Source: Bigelowiella natans CCMP2755
Taxonomy: Eukaryota > Cercozoa > Chlorarachniophyceae
DNA length: 23,144 bases
Direction: 5' to 3'
Assembly: GCA_000320545.1 (NCBI GenBank)
Contig: ADNK01000278.1
Location: forward strand, 42,501 to 65,644
The notes below the pieces were generated by a model, which had not been told where the DNA came from, searched no databases, and saw only the letters and a program-made list of their open reading frames with translations. Below, piece after piece: positions 7,284 to 17,609 of the stretch (position 1 is the stretch's first letter; each line of letters begins with the position of its first letter). The translations under genes and the position numbers were made by a program.

Positions 7284-9293
7284 CATGGCGTTTTTTAGCA
7301 TTTTTTCTCCAGCTGCTCTTCTGTTGTTATGGAGAACGTCAATCTAGATCTAGATGCTAGACTCTAGATCTACTACATGTACATATTTTTGTCGAAGCTC
7401 CCTAAATCTACTCGAATTGTTAAGTTTTAACCAACGTCATGGCGTTTTTTAGAGTTTTTTATCAGGCTACTCTTCTGTTGTTATGGAGCGCTGAATCTCA
7501 ATAGGCAAGAAACTATATTCCACATTCCACAAGCCCTATCTCTACGCAATACGCAATGCCGCAAGATAAGCCTACCGTTCAGCACGACCAGAAGGCGATG
7601 GAAAAGTTCCTAAAGATGGAGACATGGTAAGTCTGTGCATGAATGTGCTTCTACGTGATGTAACATGCTTCAACTTTGATGATACAGATCTTTTCTCCAT
7701 TCCTTCCTCACACCTTTGGACCTAATCGTGTAATGTCTCATGTACAATGTAGGACTTGATGGATGATGTGTTTTGTGCGATGTGTAGGGATGTTAAGGAA
7801 GTCGGAGAATACATCAGTAGTCTTGGCTTCAAAGATATTTCTGAGATCTTCATGGCTCATAAGATTGATGGCTCTCTTCTACCTTCCATCGGCAAGGCAG
7901 AGATGAAAGAGATGGGAGTAAAGGTTGTGGGGGATAGGCTTAAGTTTCTCAAGGTAATGGTGATGACAACGTGACGATTCTGTGACGACGGCTATCATGC
8001 GCTTGTATCCCATCATCTCACTTGATTTGTTCTCTAATTTTTCTTTCGCCCCGCAGATCAACAACAAAAATAAAGTGTTGGCCAGAAGAGTGTGGCGTAA
8101 CAAAGTCATTTGGGAAGGCGAAGAATTCCGGGAGGGACCTTGTGGCGACATGCTGCCTTTCGGGTTCGTCTCTACCTGTTGATACCCGTATTATTTTTTT
8201 TAACATTAGTGAATATAGATAGTGATTATAATGATGAAAAGAAAGACTGATACTCACCTACTAATATAAAAACGTCATTGTTTAACGAATTATTTTTATC
8301 AGTTTCCCATATTGCTGCTGGACAGGTGTACCAGATAAATATAAAGTGACCAACACAAAGTTTACGGTATGTTCGACCCAAATTAGAAATTCGAATGATT
8401 ATTCTAACCTGAACAAAACAATAACCTCGGTTTTTATCGTGTTAGACACACAAAGATGCAATGAGTCGTGTTTCATGTTATTAGGCTTTGATGAAAACCT
8501 ACCACGAAGACGGTTATTTTCCATGCTTGACCGATAAGACCATCCAAGCAAACAACTTTGACTTAACCACGGTCAACGATGTTGATTATTCGGAGGAAGT
8601 GGTGAGTCCTTCATCTTGATTTCGTCTGTTCAAGTTTATTTTTTTCTATAGAGTGAGGGCTAGCTCTAAATCTATTTCCTTGTGTGCGATCCTTCTCACC
8701 GAAGATCTAACTTCAGATTTCAAACTTGTGTTCTACTTAGCTCGGAGCATGCACTTGCTGTGATGTTGCTGCCTCTAAAGTGATGATCTCAACGAACAGG
8801 GGAGAAATGTAACTATTCACAATTTCATTTTTCTATTTTTTCATGGGCTGAAGGCATCTTTCGCGATGCTGACGGCTTGGTATGTTACATAATCGTGTCT
8901 CTTGTGTTTGATCAGGACAACATTGGTCCTCAAAAAAGGAATGGCAAAAGAGGTTTCTGAGATCATTCAAAATGCTGTTGAAGAGAACACGTTGCGAGAG
9001 GCTTCAAACCCGAACCCGGCGGTGATGGAGTGAAGCAACCCCCAAATGATATTGCGATGCGGGTGGCCACTTGCAGCGTGGTGTGCGTTCATGTGCAATG
9101 CAACCGGCACTACGTGTGTCATGCATTCACTTCCGTTCATCCTGCGATCATTGCAATGTCCAGTGATCCTGCACGCCTTGATGTGCACTCATGTCTGTGG
9201 TTTGTACGAAATGATGCGCATGGCTCATTCTAGATCATTGCATCATGTGTGCGTGGGTGGGTGTGGGGCGCATGTCAAATGATCAACGTCGAT
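7284..9293. repeat. right arm of large palindrome (inverted repeat)
   Basis: Reverse complement of 4657-6667 with the differences listed there. It carries the plus-strand copy of the SAM-domain gene. The outer end (9293) lies within a plus-strand open frame that begins at 9279. Beyond the outer ends, a short CCTTGCAG block appears on both flanks (4631-4638 inverted and 9302-9309), offset by 10 bases. The end point may therefore be slightly ragged. Confidence 0.97.
7556..9033 (+). CDS. SAM-domain protein with PH-like C-terminal half, right (plus) copy
   Basis: Seven exons: 7556-7626, 7788-7953, 8057-8163, 8303-8366, 8485-8601, 8741-8808 and 8916-9033. All phases agree and give 236 residues. 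Residues about 15-80 form a sterile alpha motif: METWDVKEVGEYISSLGF, then IFMAHKIDGSLLPSIGKAEM, then a GVKVVGDRLKFLK end. SAM domains mediate protein or RNA binding. The C-terminal half reads VIWEGEEF, PYCCWTGVPDKYKVTNTKFT, NNFDLTTVNDVDYSEEV, GACTCCDVAASKVMISTNRG, then a helix KKGMAKEVSEIIQNAVEEN. The order (TN motif, DL-V-DVD strand, final helix) resembles PH-like domains such as bacterial-type PH; that assignment is tentative. Cysteines cluster (CC, CxCC). The exon 3 donor is gttcgt and is the weakest site. Start context: first ATG of the frame, no upstream exon needed. Confidence 0.82.
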
Positions 9294-9518
9294 GGACTAC
9301 CCCTTGCAGACATCAAAGTCCTTGAGACCCACAGCCTTGAGAAACTACCTCATCATGTTTGCATCACCATGGAGATGTCGCGGTTTTTGCAGTTTGACGT
9401 ACAGATGCATGTAGCTTTTATTGCGCATACGTACTGCGCTCGAACGCACGATGAAGAATGCATGCAAGCTAGAAAGCCAAATTTTGTTTCCGGATGCACA
9501 TATTCCTCGTCTACCTGA
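9279..9518 (+). other. open reading frame crossing the right palindrome edge
   Basis: The ATG at 9279 lies in the last 15 bases of the right arm. The frame continues outside it: INVDGLPLADIKVLETHSLE, then KLPHHVCITMEMS, ending at 9518. The first part looks protein-like, but the later part lies in TGCA-rich DNA and resembles nothing I know. In the left arm the matching frame stops soon after the edge. It could be an exon fragment truncated by the inversion or chance. Confidence 0.2.
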
Positions 9519-10006
9519 TCGGCATGCGCGTGCATGCGACGAATGGTAGCTGCTCAATCTGCTAGAGGCATGGTGAGGATAGTCCCATCAGATCAAAAAC
9601 TCTCTGTTCCTCTTTGAATTTTGTTGTTCGTATTTTTCTTTCCTTCTTTTGTAGTCGTCCGTTCCCTGGTGAACAAGAAGAGGGGGGATGGTCAACACAT
9701 AAAGGATATCTTATATAAACATATGTCAATGCAAAGTAGCCCTCCCAAACCTACTCTCCAAAAAGAAATCCAATCCTTACAGATTTTTAACTTTCTACTT
9801 TTTCGACGATAACAGAAGCGGATAAAAATCACAACAACCTTTACTATTTGTGCAGCTGTGAGCAGCTGGCCTAATGTTTTTCACACGAGATGTTAATGAT
9901 ATTCGCAATTTTCAATTTGTGTAAATAAATCTGAGGGTTTTAGTGAGTCGAATGATTGTCTCTACGAGACAAATTTGTTCAGAAGATGAAAGCATTCGGT
10001 TTTTTA
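9519..10006. other. no confident gene
   Basis: AT-richer DNA downstream of the palindrome and downstream of the minus-strand gene at 10007-11173. A plus-strand frame near 9650-9812 follows a plausible acceptor (TTTTGTAG) and reads VRSLVNKKRGDGQHIKDIL, but I found no partner exons. The stretch probably includes the 3' noncoding part of the minus-strand gene. Confidence 0.5.
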
Positions 10007-11173
10007 TCAATTTTGATGAACCACATGACGGCTCACGTGATCGGGACATTTATGAGCATAGTCTGTCCAGAACGAAATGGATGGACAAAATGAACAGGCC
10101 ATCGAAAGATTCTCTTACACTTCCAGGTGTCGATCCTTCCTCCAAGGATTCTGTGACGTATTATTATCGCAGGCAGGCAATTTGTTATGATTCGCCTTTT
10201 AATTCCTGCATCGTTGAGCAATCAATATGGATGTGGTGTACCGAGTTATTTGCCGATTTCCAATGCCTGCCCAGCTATCCTCCTCTGTACTAACTTCCTT
10301 CTTCTTATTTGGCTCGTCCTCCTCCTCCTCTTCGCGTTTAGGACCCTTTTTGACATTTTGATACTATCCTCAGGCTTGTGATTTTGATTTGCACGCACAC
10401 ACACACACACACACACACAATATATTTATCTTATATACGTTACATGTACTCATGTGGATAACATACTGTAACATTTTGGCATGTATGTTGATGATGCCGT
10501 GCAGAGGTTCATCACCGATATGATGAAATCATCGTCATCATAATCCTCCTCGCTATCCACCGCATCGTAGTAGTTGTAGAGTACAGACTCCTGCATCAAT
10601 TATATTGTGCGTGGTATAAACAAAAAGGCATGAAACACCTATCACCCCTCCCCCCCGGATTTACCTGCATGCACACACTCACGTACGCAGACATTAAACA
10701 ATCATATTTACGATTAACTTGCAATCTCTTCGTTTTCTATGTCGTCTTCACCATTATTTATCACTTACATCCCCCACAGTATCTTTTCCATGGAGACCCT
10801 CGTCTCTAACAGCTGCAGCTGCAGCCATAAAATCGGAATCTAAGAACGAAGTTGCTCTGGTTGGCTTCGAAGACACGTGTCCTTTTCCCCCCCCCCCCCC
10901 ATCGGCCCCTCCAAGATCATCGCATAATTTCGCTATCGTCTTCTTCGTGAAAGAAGAGTCGAAGCTGTTGTCCCGGGCTTGGGAATCCTTGGGGAGCGTT
11001 GCCATCCCACACAGCACGCAAAGAGCCGTGGTGATTAAAACGATAGCTGATAATAGGGGGGGGCGGTCAAAAGAGGGTCAGGCTAATGCGTAGATGCAAT
11101 ATGTGCAGGTGTGAGAGCGAGGCCTCTATTACTATTCTCTAATTCTATTTCTCATACCAAGAATCGTTGTCAT
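10007..11173 (-). CDS. predicted secreted or membrane-anchored acidic protein, unknown family
   Basis: Six exons are proposed on the minus strand: 11173-11158, 11046-10769, 10590-10516, 10363-10242, 10150-10119 and 10062-10007, giving 192 residues with consistent phases. The 16-base first exon supplies MTTIL, and exon 2 continues AIVLITTALCVLCGMA, together a good signal peptide or signal anchor. The rest has no fold I recognise: a Gly5 run, Ala5, an acidic block (DSEEDYDDDDFIIS), then KREEEEEDEPNKKK. The first four exons are convincing: strong donors gtatga and gtaagt, and in-frame joins. The last two are less sure. Without them the frame of exon 4 reads on to a stop a few codons later. An antisense open frame on the plus strand (9943-10293) is a shadow. 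Confidence 0.5.
10395..10419. repeat. (CA)n microsatellite in intron
   Basis: CA dinucleotide run in the third intron of the minus-strand acidic-protein gene (10515-10364). Confidence 0.9.
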
Positions 11174-11414
11174 AAGCACTTCCTTATTGGACAAGGCCCT
11201 TGGTAAAGCCTGAGGGGGGAAAGGGAGGGGGAGACTGAGTAGAAGCATCAAATAGCCCGAAAATGAAGGTATTGCTTCCATTTGAGCGCTAGGAATTGCA
11301 AAGGAGGGATACGATGCTGTTGAGTTGGAGGGAGGGAAAGGCTGAAGGTAGCGGGTAAGAAAGAAAACCGACTATGATGCATGGGATCCCTCCATGAACA
11401 TTGGCCAGCCTTAT

Positions 11415-13806
11415 TTATATCAAGGGGTCAACGAGAAAGGACCAAAACAAGGAGGAAAATGAATGATTGTTTCGACTCGTAAGAGCTAAGCGTCGTCGTT
11501 GTCGTGTCTTGGGGTGGTTGATGGCAGTGCGGATGAAGGAGGAGATGCCGATCCCCAGCCTTTGATGTGTGCAAGGGTAGACGTACTACGTGTGGAACTA
11601 TGCTATTTTGTGTGAGAATATGGTGTATGGTATGATGCCCTACCATATCATCGATAACTCTGTGTTTGAGACCCAGCTAGGTGGCTTTTCCCAAAGGTAG
11701 GAAACATATAATAACCAAGGTGTTTTTCCCTTCAGCAAATCTCTGGTATTATCTACAAGCTTACTTTTGTTGCTCCAGCATATCGTTCTATCATTACCAT
11801 CATCATTATCATCACCATTATCATCAGCACCATAAGGCGTTACCTTCATTGACAATAACGATGCTAAATTGCAGAGCCAACCAATCTTTCATAAATCCAT
11901 AAGATGATGATGAGTGCTGCTGCTGCTGTTGTGATGTGAACTCAAAAATGAAATATAATGAGTGCTGCTGCTGTTGTGATGTGAACTCAAAAACGAAATA
12001 TAACCTCTCTGCAAACATGATCATACCAAACTTACACGAGCCCGCACGAGCACATACACACACAGACACACACACACACACACATCACGAAAACTTTCAT
12101 CTGTCCTTTATCAAGGTTTATCTCTGGCTGCTCCGTGATATGCGGATCGACGATGTTGCTTCTACCATGAATGTAGCAATCCCCCTCGAAACGACGCAAA
12201 GAACAACGGCAATGGCAATGAAAGGCACCTAAAGATAGGGACATAGAAGGGGCTGCTTTTCTAGGGATTCTAAACTATGTTCATGATGTTGATCGAGCTG
12301 CGGTGGTGGTGATAGAGGAGGAGGAGGAGGAAAATTACGTCTAATTTTGGTGTGTGGCCATTATTGTTGACAAAGGCCCTTGAAAGCACGAACCCCTGTT
12401 TAAGCGCGTTAGCACCACCACCACCACCACCACCACCACCATCACAACAATAACAACAACATCAACAAGAAGAAGAAAAAGAAGGCTGTGTTAGGGGAGA
12501 AATGTGTTTCCGTACTGAGAGTCTTCTTTCGTGGTTTGATTTGTACAAACTGTGTTCTCACTGCTACTACATGTGCAGCACATGAATTATTCCGGTATCG
12601 AAATAACGAGTCATCTATACATCTGTTTATGCTAGTAAATACTACCACGAGCAAGTAGACAGCGGCCTCAGCAATCTACAGGAGGAGACACAGTATGTGA
12701 AGGAAGAAGCACGAGCAGTTTGAAGAGAAGGAGGAGGAGGAAGTGGTGAAGAGGAGGAAGAAAAGATGGTGATAAAAGCTTGGTAGAAAGAAAGAACAAA
12801 TTTGAAAACGACTCCTTAGTGATCCACACGCTGCCTAATTTTCCTACTGCTATTCCCCCGTCCCCTAGCCTGTTACTTGGCCGGCGAGCGACGACGTTAT
12901 CTCCAACGTTGCCCGAGAGGCTTTTGAGATGTTAAAACAGTGGTAGCGCAACAGGACCTGTCCAGCAAAACGCCAATGTGTAAAGAGGCATTAAGGTAAT
13001 GGGGAGTGCATATAAATCAACCATGAAACGCAAGAACTACAAAGAATAACACAGTACAATCCACACGTGAATGGCAAGTGGGGGATAGTTTACCAGTTGA
13101 CACGAATACACGGCGACGATTCTCGAGCCCTTTTTGTCAACGGTCAACATCACGCAGATGTTAGATAATGGCAGTAAAATTATGATCGTCACAACCACAC
13201 AAGCAGTATGTAAAGTGGATATGTGCGTGTGACTGAGCGTGTGTACACATCTATATATCCGAGCCCTTCCTCGAAAACAACATGTTAGGGTATGATGCAA
13301 GAGAGGAACAGATTGGGGGATAAGTAGGACATACATAGTTAGAGCCTCCGAGAAAATAGCTTGCGGTTAGTGTCACAAATGTGACCATCTGAGGAAGATT
13401 AGAGAGGGAGAGAGAGGGGTAGGGGGGGAGGAGGAGAAAGAATTATCGTGCTTATCCACTGGATATTTGAATATAATATATGCGGAGCGGCTCTATGTAA
13501 ATAATAATGATAATCACATAGATGCAATCATCCTTTCAGTCCCTTGGGAGAAAGCTCGATATTTTTCGATTGATCCGTTCAATTAAATGGATAATTTGTT
13601 TTGGGAGCCAAAAGTCTGTGCTGCTGCCTCTACTGCTAGTAGGCGAAGTGCCGGCGTTGTCTCTCCCTCCACAATACTACCACACCATCATTTCAACAAG
13701 TTTGCTGTCGTTCGTACCAATTCCAAAGTAGGATACTTCTTCAGAAATCTTGCCTGAGCGCTCACTACAGATGTCATAAGCCCTATCACTGAGGGCGAGA
13801 CAGAGA

Positions 13807-13847
<41 letters not shown>

Positions 13848-14100
13848 AGAAGGTAATTATTATTCATGTTGCAGTTGTTGCGGTTGTTGCAATTACCTGC
13901 TCCCGCTAGTATTAGAGTAAGAAGGTAATTATTATTCATGTTGCAGTTGTTGCGGTTGTTGCAATTACCTGCTCCCGCTAGTATTGAGGTGGACACTCCT
14001 ATTCCAAAGCTACCAAACCATGCGTTGTATATCACCCCGAAGATAGACGATGAGGATGGGATCTGCTTAGAAAGACACAAAAGAAAACAAATGCGCACGT

Positions 14101-14135
<35 letters not shown>

Positions 14136-14174
14136 GACAACAACAACACACGCATACATATATGGATTTATGTA

Positions 14175-14209
<35 letters not shown>

Positions 14210-14796
14210 ATATATTTTCATAATTGTGTGCTTTAGACTCATGCCGTGGTAGCTACCTCTCCAATGCCACTGACCGCCTTCATATTCGGTGAAAATGATA
14301 TCAATAAGGGTTTGTGGGGGGGATGAAGAGGAGAGGGGGAATTCAATGACAGTGACGAAAGGGACATTTCAAAAGAAGAAAGTGAGAGACAGAGAAGACA
14401 AAACAGATAAATAATTAAGTACTCAAGGCGCCCTACCATGAAAAACATGATCGCCACGATCTCGTTGAGAATTCCCTATTATTTTCATAATTTGGCAACA
14501 ACGATGAAACACATCAACATTGCACTGAGACGGGCGACAGCGACATGAAGAGCTAAGATGCCAACACTTTGCTCTGTGCCGAATATGCTCTTTGGAAGCA
14601 CAAGACGATTGTAATTGGTGGTGAGTACTGATACTATTATTACCTCTCCCAAGATGATCCTCCTCATCTTCGGACGAATGCTCACAAAAGGATGCTGAGG
14701 GGACGATAGGAGCTACACATCAAGAGCAGAGAGCCATGTGAGCAAGGAAACAGGAATATATCCTCGAGCACGCGACAGCATAGCCCACTTGAACCA

Positions 14797-14827
<31 letters not shown>

Positions 14828-16218
14828 GGTCGCTAGCATCACCGAGGTTATTGCCACTGAATCGGTGCTAGACAGCATCATGCCGATCATAAAGCTAATG
14901 AAAATAATAGGAGGAGAGGTGAACACAACTATTTATATATATATATATATATATATATCAACGATTCAAAGGGAAGAAAAAGAGAAAACGATGTTCTGCG
15001 AAGGCAATTTAAATCTCTTTATCGTGTTGTTGGTTGTGGTGTTCGTAGCGCTCGTGCGTGTTGGGTTATTACTGTTATTGTTGTTGTTCTTGTTGTTGTT
15101 TTAACTACTACCACTGGAAGGGATCAGCGGTAATGGATACCACACCAGAAACAGCCAAAAGATGTAAAACCTACAGGCACAACTAAAAGTCAGGATGATA
15201 TCAAAAAAATAATATATGTGTGTATGTGTGTGGTTGTGTGTGTGTGGATGATTTGGACAATTCATGTAGATGTGTGTGTGTGGGGGTGTGCGGTATTGTA
15301 TTTATAAAAATGGGCACTTCGTAGCTAACCTTGGCGACGAAAACGGAAGATAAAAGCAAACCCAGGAGAGACAGGGCAAAGATCATTGTCACATGAGTGC
15401 TACAGTAGAGGCTCTTCTCCAACAAGTATCCGGCTGAGCGGAAGATCGATCGATGAAGAGGCATAAGCAAAGACTAGAACCATGACCGCACACACACACC
15501 CACACACACACACACTCGCAGGCAGACAAAGAAAGATTCACACGCTAGGAAAAATGAAGGCATTTACATGTAAGTAAGTTATTACATTTTAAAAGGATGG
15601 GAGGGAGAAGCACGTAGTAGATTGCCATCGATTCTACGTTGAACAGTGTTTCATCCTCCTTGCCAATGAAGAAGACGGCGGACAGAAATCCCTTATAAGT
15701 AAACAACAACGTCCCACGTTTAGAGGAGGAGCTCACTGTGTGTGTGTTTGTGTGTGCCTTACCCCAATCCCCATGATACATTAACTCACATATATACCTA
15801 CGTGCATGCCTACATACAAACGAAAGAAAGCTCTCACATCCCCACCCATCGCTCCTCCCCTCCTCTCCTGTGTGAGTGATGCACCCACCAGGAATATCCA
15901 GTAAGTGCTGATCGGAACGCAGCTTAGACACTTCCAATGATCAAGGATAGGCCTATAAAAGCGTGCATATACTTCTTGTTTCAGATCAAAGGACCCTGTG
16001 CATAAACCAGAGGGAGGTTACGTTTGTGTTTTGTCTTGACGCAAAATACACGCGCGCATGCACACACATATACACATGCATATACACTTATAAATTATCA
16101 GCATAAATTTCGATGATGTCAATCAGCTACTTGGTGAGAAGAGCCAAGGTCAGCAGAATAGCGATGAACAGGATTCCATATCCCTGATACCGTCAAGCAC
16201 ACGATGATGATGATGATG

Positions 16219-16253
<35 letters not shown>

Positions 16254-16848
16254 AATAATATAGGGAAGAGCAGAGGGCCTTATGACGATCAATTTTTTTG
16301 TTAGCAAGACGTAAAATGCTATATTTTTTGCCTCTGAAGCCTTTGTGATAACGACTCACCTGAAGGATACTTTCACCATTATTATGTGTCTCGGGGTGAG
16401 AATGATCTCCTTGTGAGGATTGCGAAGAGGTTCCGACCGATCTGAAATTCGGTAGGAATACGAAACAAGAACGATGTCGAATTTAAAATTTAGCATGTTC
16501 CTTAATCAGAACAAAACGGACACTAAAAATTCCTCCTTCCTCCTCCTCCTTCTCCCAAACTTCTTCTTATTTTTCCGTTAGCTTGACCCCATCCTTCGCA
16601 TCGTTGTTTCAATTAACCCAATGGTAGACTTGACGACCTTTTTGTTGAAAAGGGGTATTATCCGTTCAATAACTTTATGTCGCACAGAATTTCAAAACTG
16701 CTGGCAGCAGTGATGAAAGTACTTACTTCCGAGTCTCTGGTAGGTGTCGAGTTCCCTCCCGTAGACAACGAAACATTAGGAGTAAACCCATTGGTTACCA
16801 AGTCGCTCTTGTCCACGTGAGACCAAACCATCAAGGCTAATTTTGTGT
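11415..16848 (-). CDS. CPA1/NHX-type monovalent cation/proton antiporter
   Basis: Exons on the minus strand: 16848-16727 (N-terminal, join uncertain), 16441-16360, 16183-16131, 15952-15889, 15691-15586, 15433-15330, 15170-15112, 14894-14843, 14694-14644, 14475-14437, 14277-14257, 14062-13969, 13764-13718, 13388-13335, 13129-13094, 12957-12877, 12675-12646, 12395-12339, 12228-12166, 11885-11844, 11729-11644, 11559-11415. From the second exon on, phases agree, about 455 residues. Landmarks in order: first membrane helix GYGILFIAILLTLALLTK; inhibitor-site-like YYVLLPPILLKSGY; MLSSTDSVA (NHX pattern ATDSV); LGEGILNEIVAI (family GEGVVNDATS); RYHCFNISKASRATLE; IAEAAVYLLV; SRGIATFM. NHX proteins exchange Na+ or K+ for H+ across endomembranes or the plasma membrane. 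Asn-Glu replaces the usual Asn-Asp. The last three exons and 14277-14257 are tentative. Possible 5' noncoding exon ends at 16990. Confidence 0.85.
11910..12002. repeat. tandem 45-48-bp repeat in intron
   Basis: Two units (about 11910-11957 and 11958-12002) share ATGAGTGCTGCTG and TGTGATGTGAACTCAAAAA. They differ by one CTG triplet and one base. They lie in a late intron of the antiporter gene (12165-11886), next to a CA run at 12051-12083. Confidence 0.85.
12051..12083. repeat. (CA)n microsatellite in intron
   Basis: Slightly imperfect CA run in an antiporter intron. Confidence 0.85.
12413..12441. repeat. (CCA)n microsatellite in intron
   Basis: CCA trinucleotide run, upstream (in the sense of the gene) of the exon at 12395-12339 of the antiporter. 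Confidence 0.9.
13811..13845. repeat. (GA)n microsatellite in intron
   Basis: Perfect GA run abutting the 72-bp tandem duplication, in the antiporter intron 13968-13765. Confidence 0.9.
13842..13985. repeat. 72-bp tandem duplication copying an exon end and its 5' splice site
   Basis: Units 13842-13913 and 13914-13985 appear identical apart from the edges. Each contains, on the minus strand, the exon tail ACTAGCGGGAGCAG followed by the donor gtaattg. The first in gene order (donor at 13968/13967) fits the antiporter reading frame. The second (donor at 13896/13895) lies in the intron as a spare copy. Confidence 0.92.
14102..14205. repeat. (CA)n and (GT)n runs facing each other
   Basis: CA at 14102-14134 and GT at 14177-14205, in the same antiporter intron. 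They are complementary and could fold into a hairpin in the transcript. Confidence 0.9.
14797..14829. repeat. (GT)n microsatellite in intron
   Basis: TG run just downstream (in gene sense) of the STDSVA exon of the antiporter. Confidence 0.9.
14934..14958. repeat. (AT)n microsatellite in intron
   Basis: TA dinucleotide run in the antiporter intron 15111-14895. Confidence 0.9.
16204..16252. repeat. (GAT)n microsatellite in intron
   Basis: GAT trinucleotide run between the second and third exons of the antiporter. It yields poly-His and poly-Ile frames that are not genes. Confidence 0.9.
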
Positions 16849-17327
16849 CTGCACAGATGATGAAATTGGAATACGGTACGATCTTGTAAGTTCTTAAGTA
16901 CCTCCTCCTTTGTTTTCTCCTCTATTTATACTCCACACCCGTGGAAATTGTACAGCAAGAATCAGACTATCGCATGCGCCTCTGCTTACCTCTCGTATGA
17001 CAATTCTTCCCGTATTGGTGTAGTTCCTCCTCCCCTCCCGCTCTTTTTCTCAGTCTTTTCTACTCTCTGTTCTTGGGTGTGTTCCTTCTCCGGAAGCTTA
17101 AGACTGACGCTGCTCGCATGTGTGTCTCAGAATGAAGCCAAATAGATGCGATTCATGATCTGCGACAGAAGCAAGTGGTGTAAATGTAGGTATGCGACGT
17201 GAGAAATGCTTTGTCGCACGTGGTCATTGGCCATCATCAACCTATGTAAGACGCAACGAGTAGATGATCAAATCGATCAGTTTGTCACTAGGGTAGGTTA
17301 CAACGGAACATAGACAAACCAAAAAAA

Positions 17328-17373
17328 ACTCGGGTGATTCTCGCGAGTTGACTCGGGTGATTCTCTCGAGTTG
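17328..17373. repeat. two 23-bp units with inner palindromes
   Basis: Units 17328-17350 and 17351-17373 differ at one base, which changes an inner CTCGCGAG palindrome to CTCTCGAG (containing CTCGAG). They lie between divergent genes, so a protein-binding role is possible but unproven. Confidence 0.8.
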
Positions 17374-17570
17374 CTTGCCATGATGGGAATTCCTACCCAA
17401 TAATTACCACCACACGAACAAATAGGAAAAAATCCTCGGAGAAGAATGAACTCAAAAAGAACAACAACAAATGATAACATCTCTACGATATTTTAAGCTT
17501 AATTTTTTTCCTAGATACCCTTCGTCGTTGCTACGCACATCCCCTTCTCTCCCACGTGCGTACGCCCCTT

Positions 17571-17573
<3 letters not shown>

Positions 17574-17606
<33 letters not shown>
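17574..17606. repeat. (CT)n microsatellite upstream of ATP23
   Basis: Pyrimidine run ending about 95 bases before the ATP23 start codon. Polypyrimidine tracts near starts can act as promoter elements; here this is only a position note. Confidence 0.85.

Positions 17607-17609
<3 letters not shown>

Noticed and set aside
4657-9293. CRISPR array, tRNA, rRNA or prokaryotic mobile element in the repeat region
   Set aside because: Spliced genes and absence of evenly spaced short repeats, tRNA-like folds or transposase frames rule these out on inspection.
9943-10293. Plus-strand 116-codon open frame
   Set aside because: It overlaps minus-strand exons of the acidic protein gene that have consistent splice phases and a signal peptide.
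14485-14685. Minus-strand frame continuing after LGE as SIFGTEQSVGIL
   Set aside because: It lacks the expected Asn-acidic motif and runs to a stop. Splicing 14644 to 14475 gives LGEGILNEIVAI, which fits the antiporter family.
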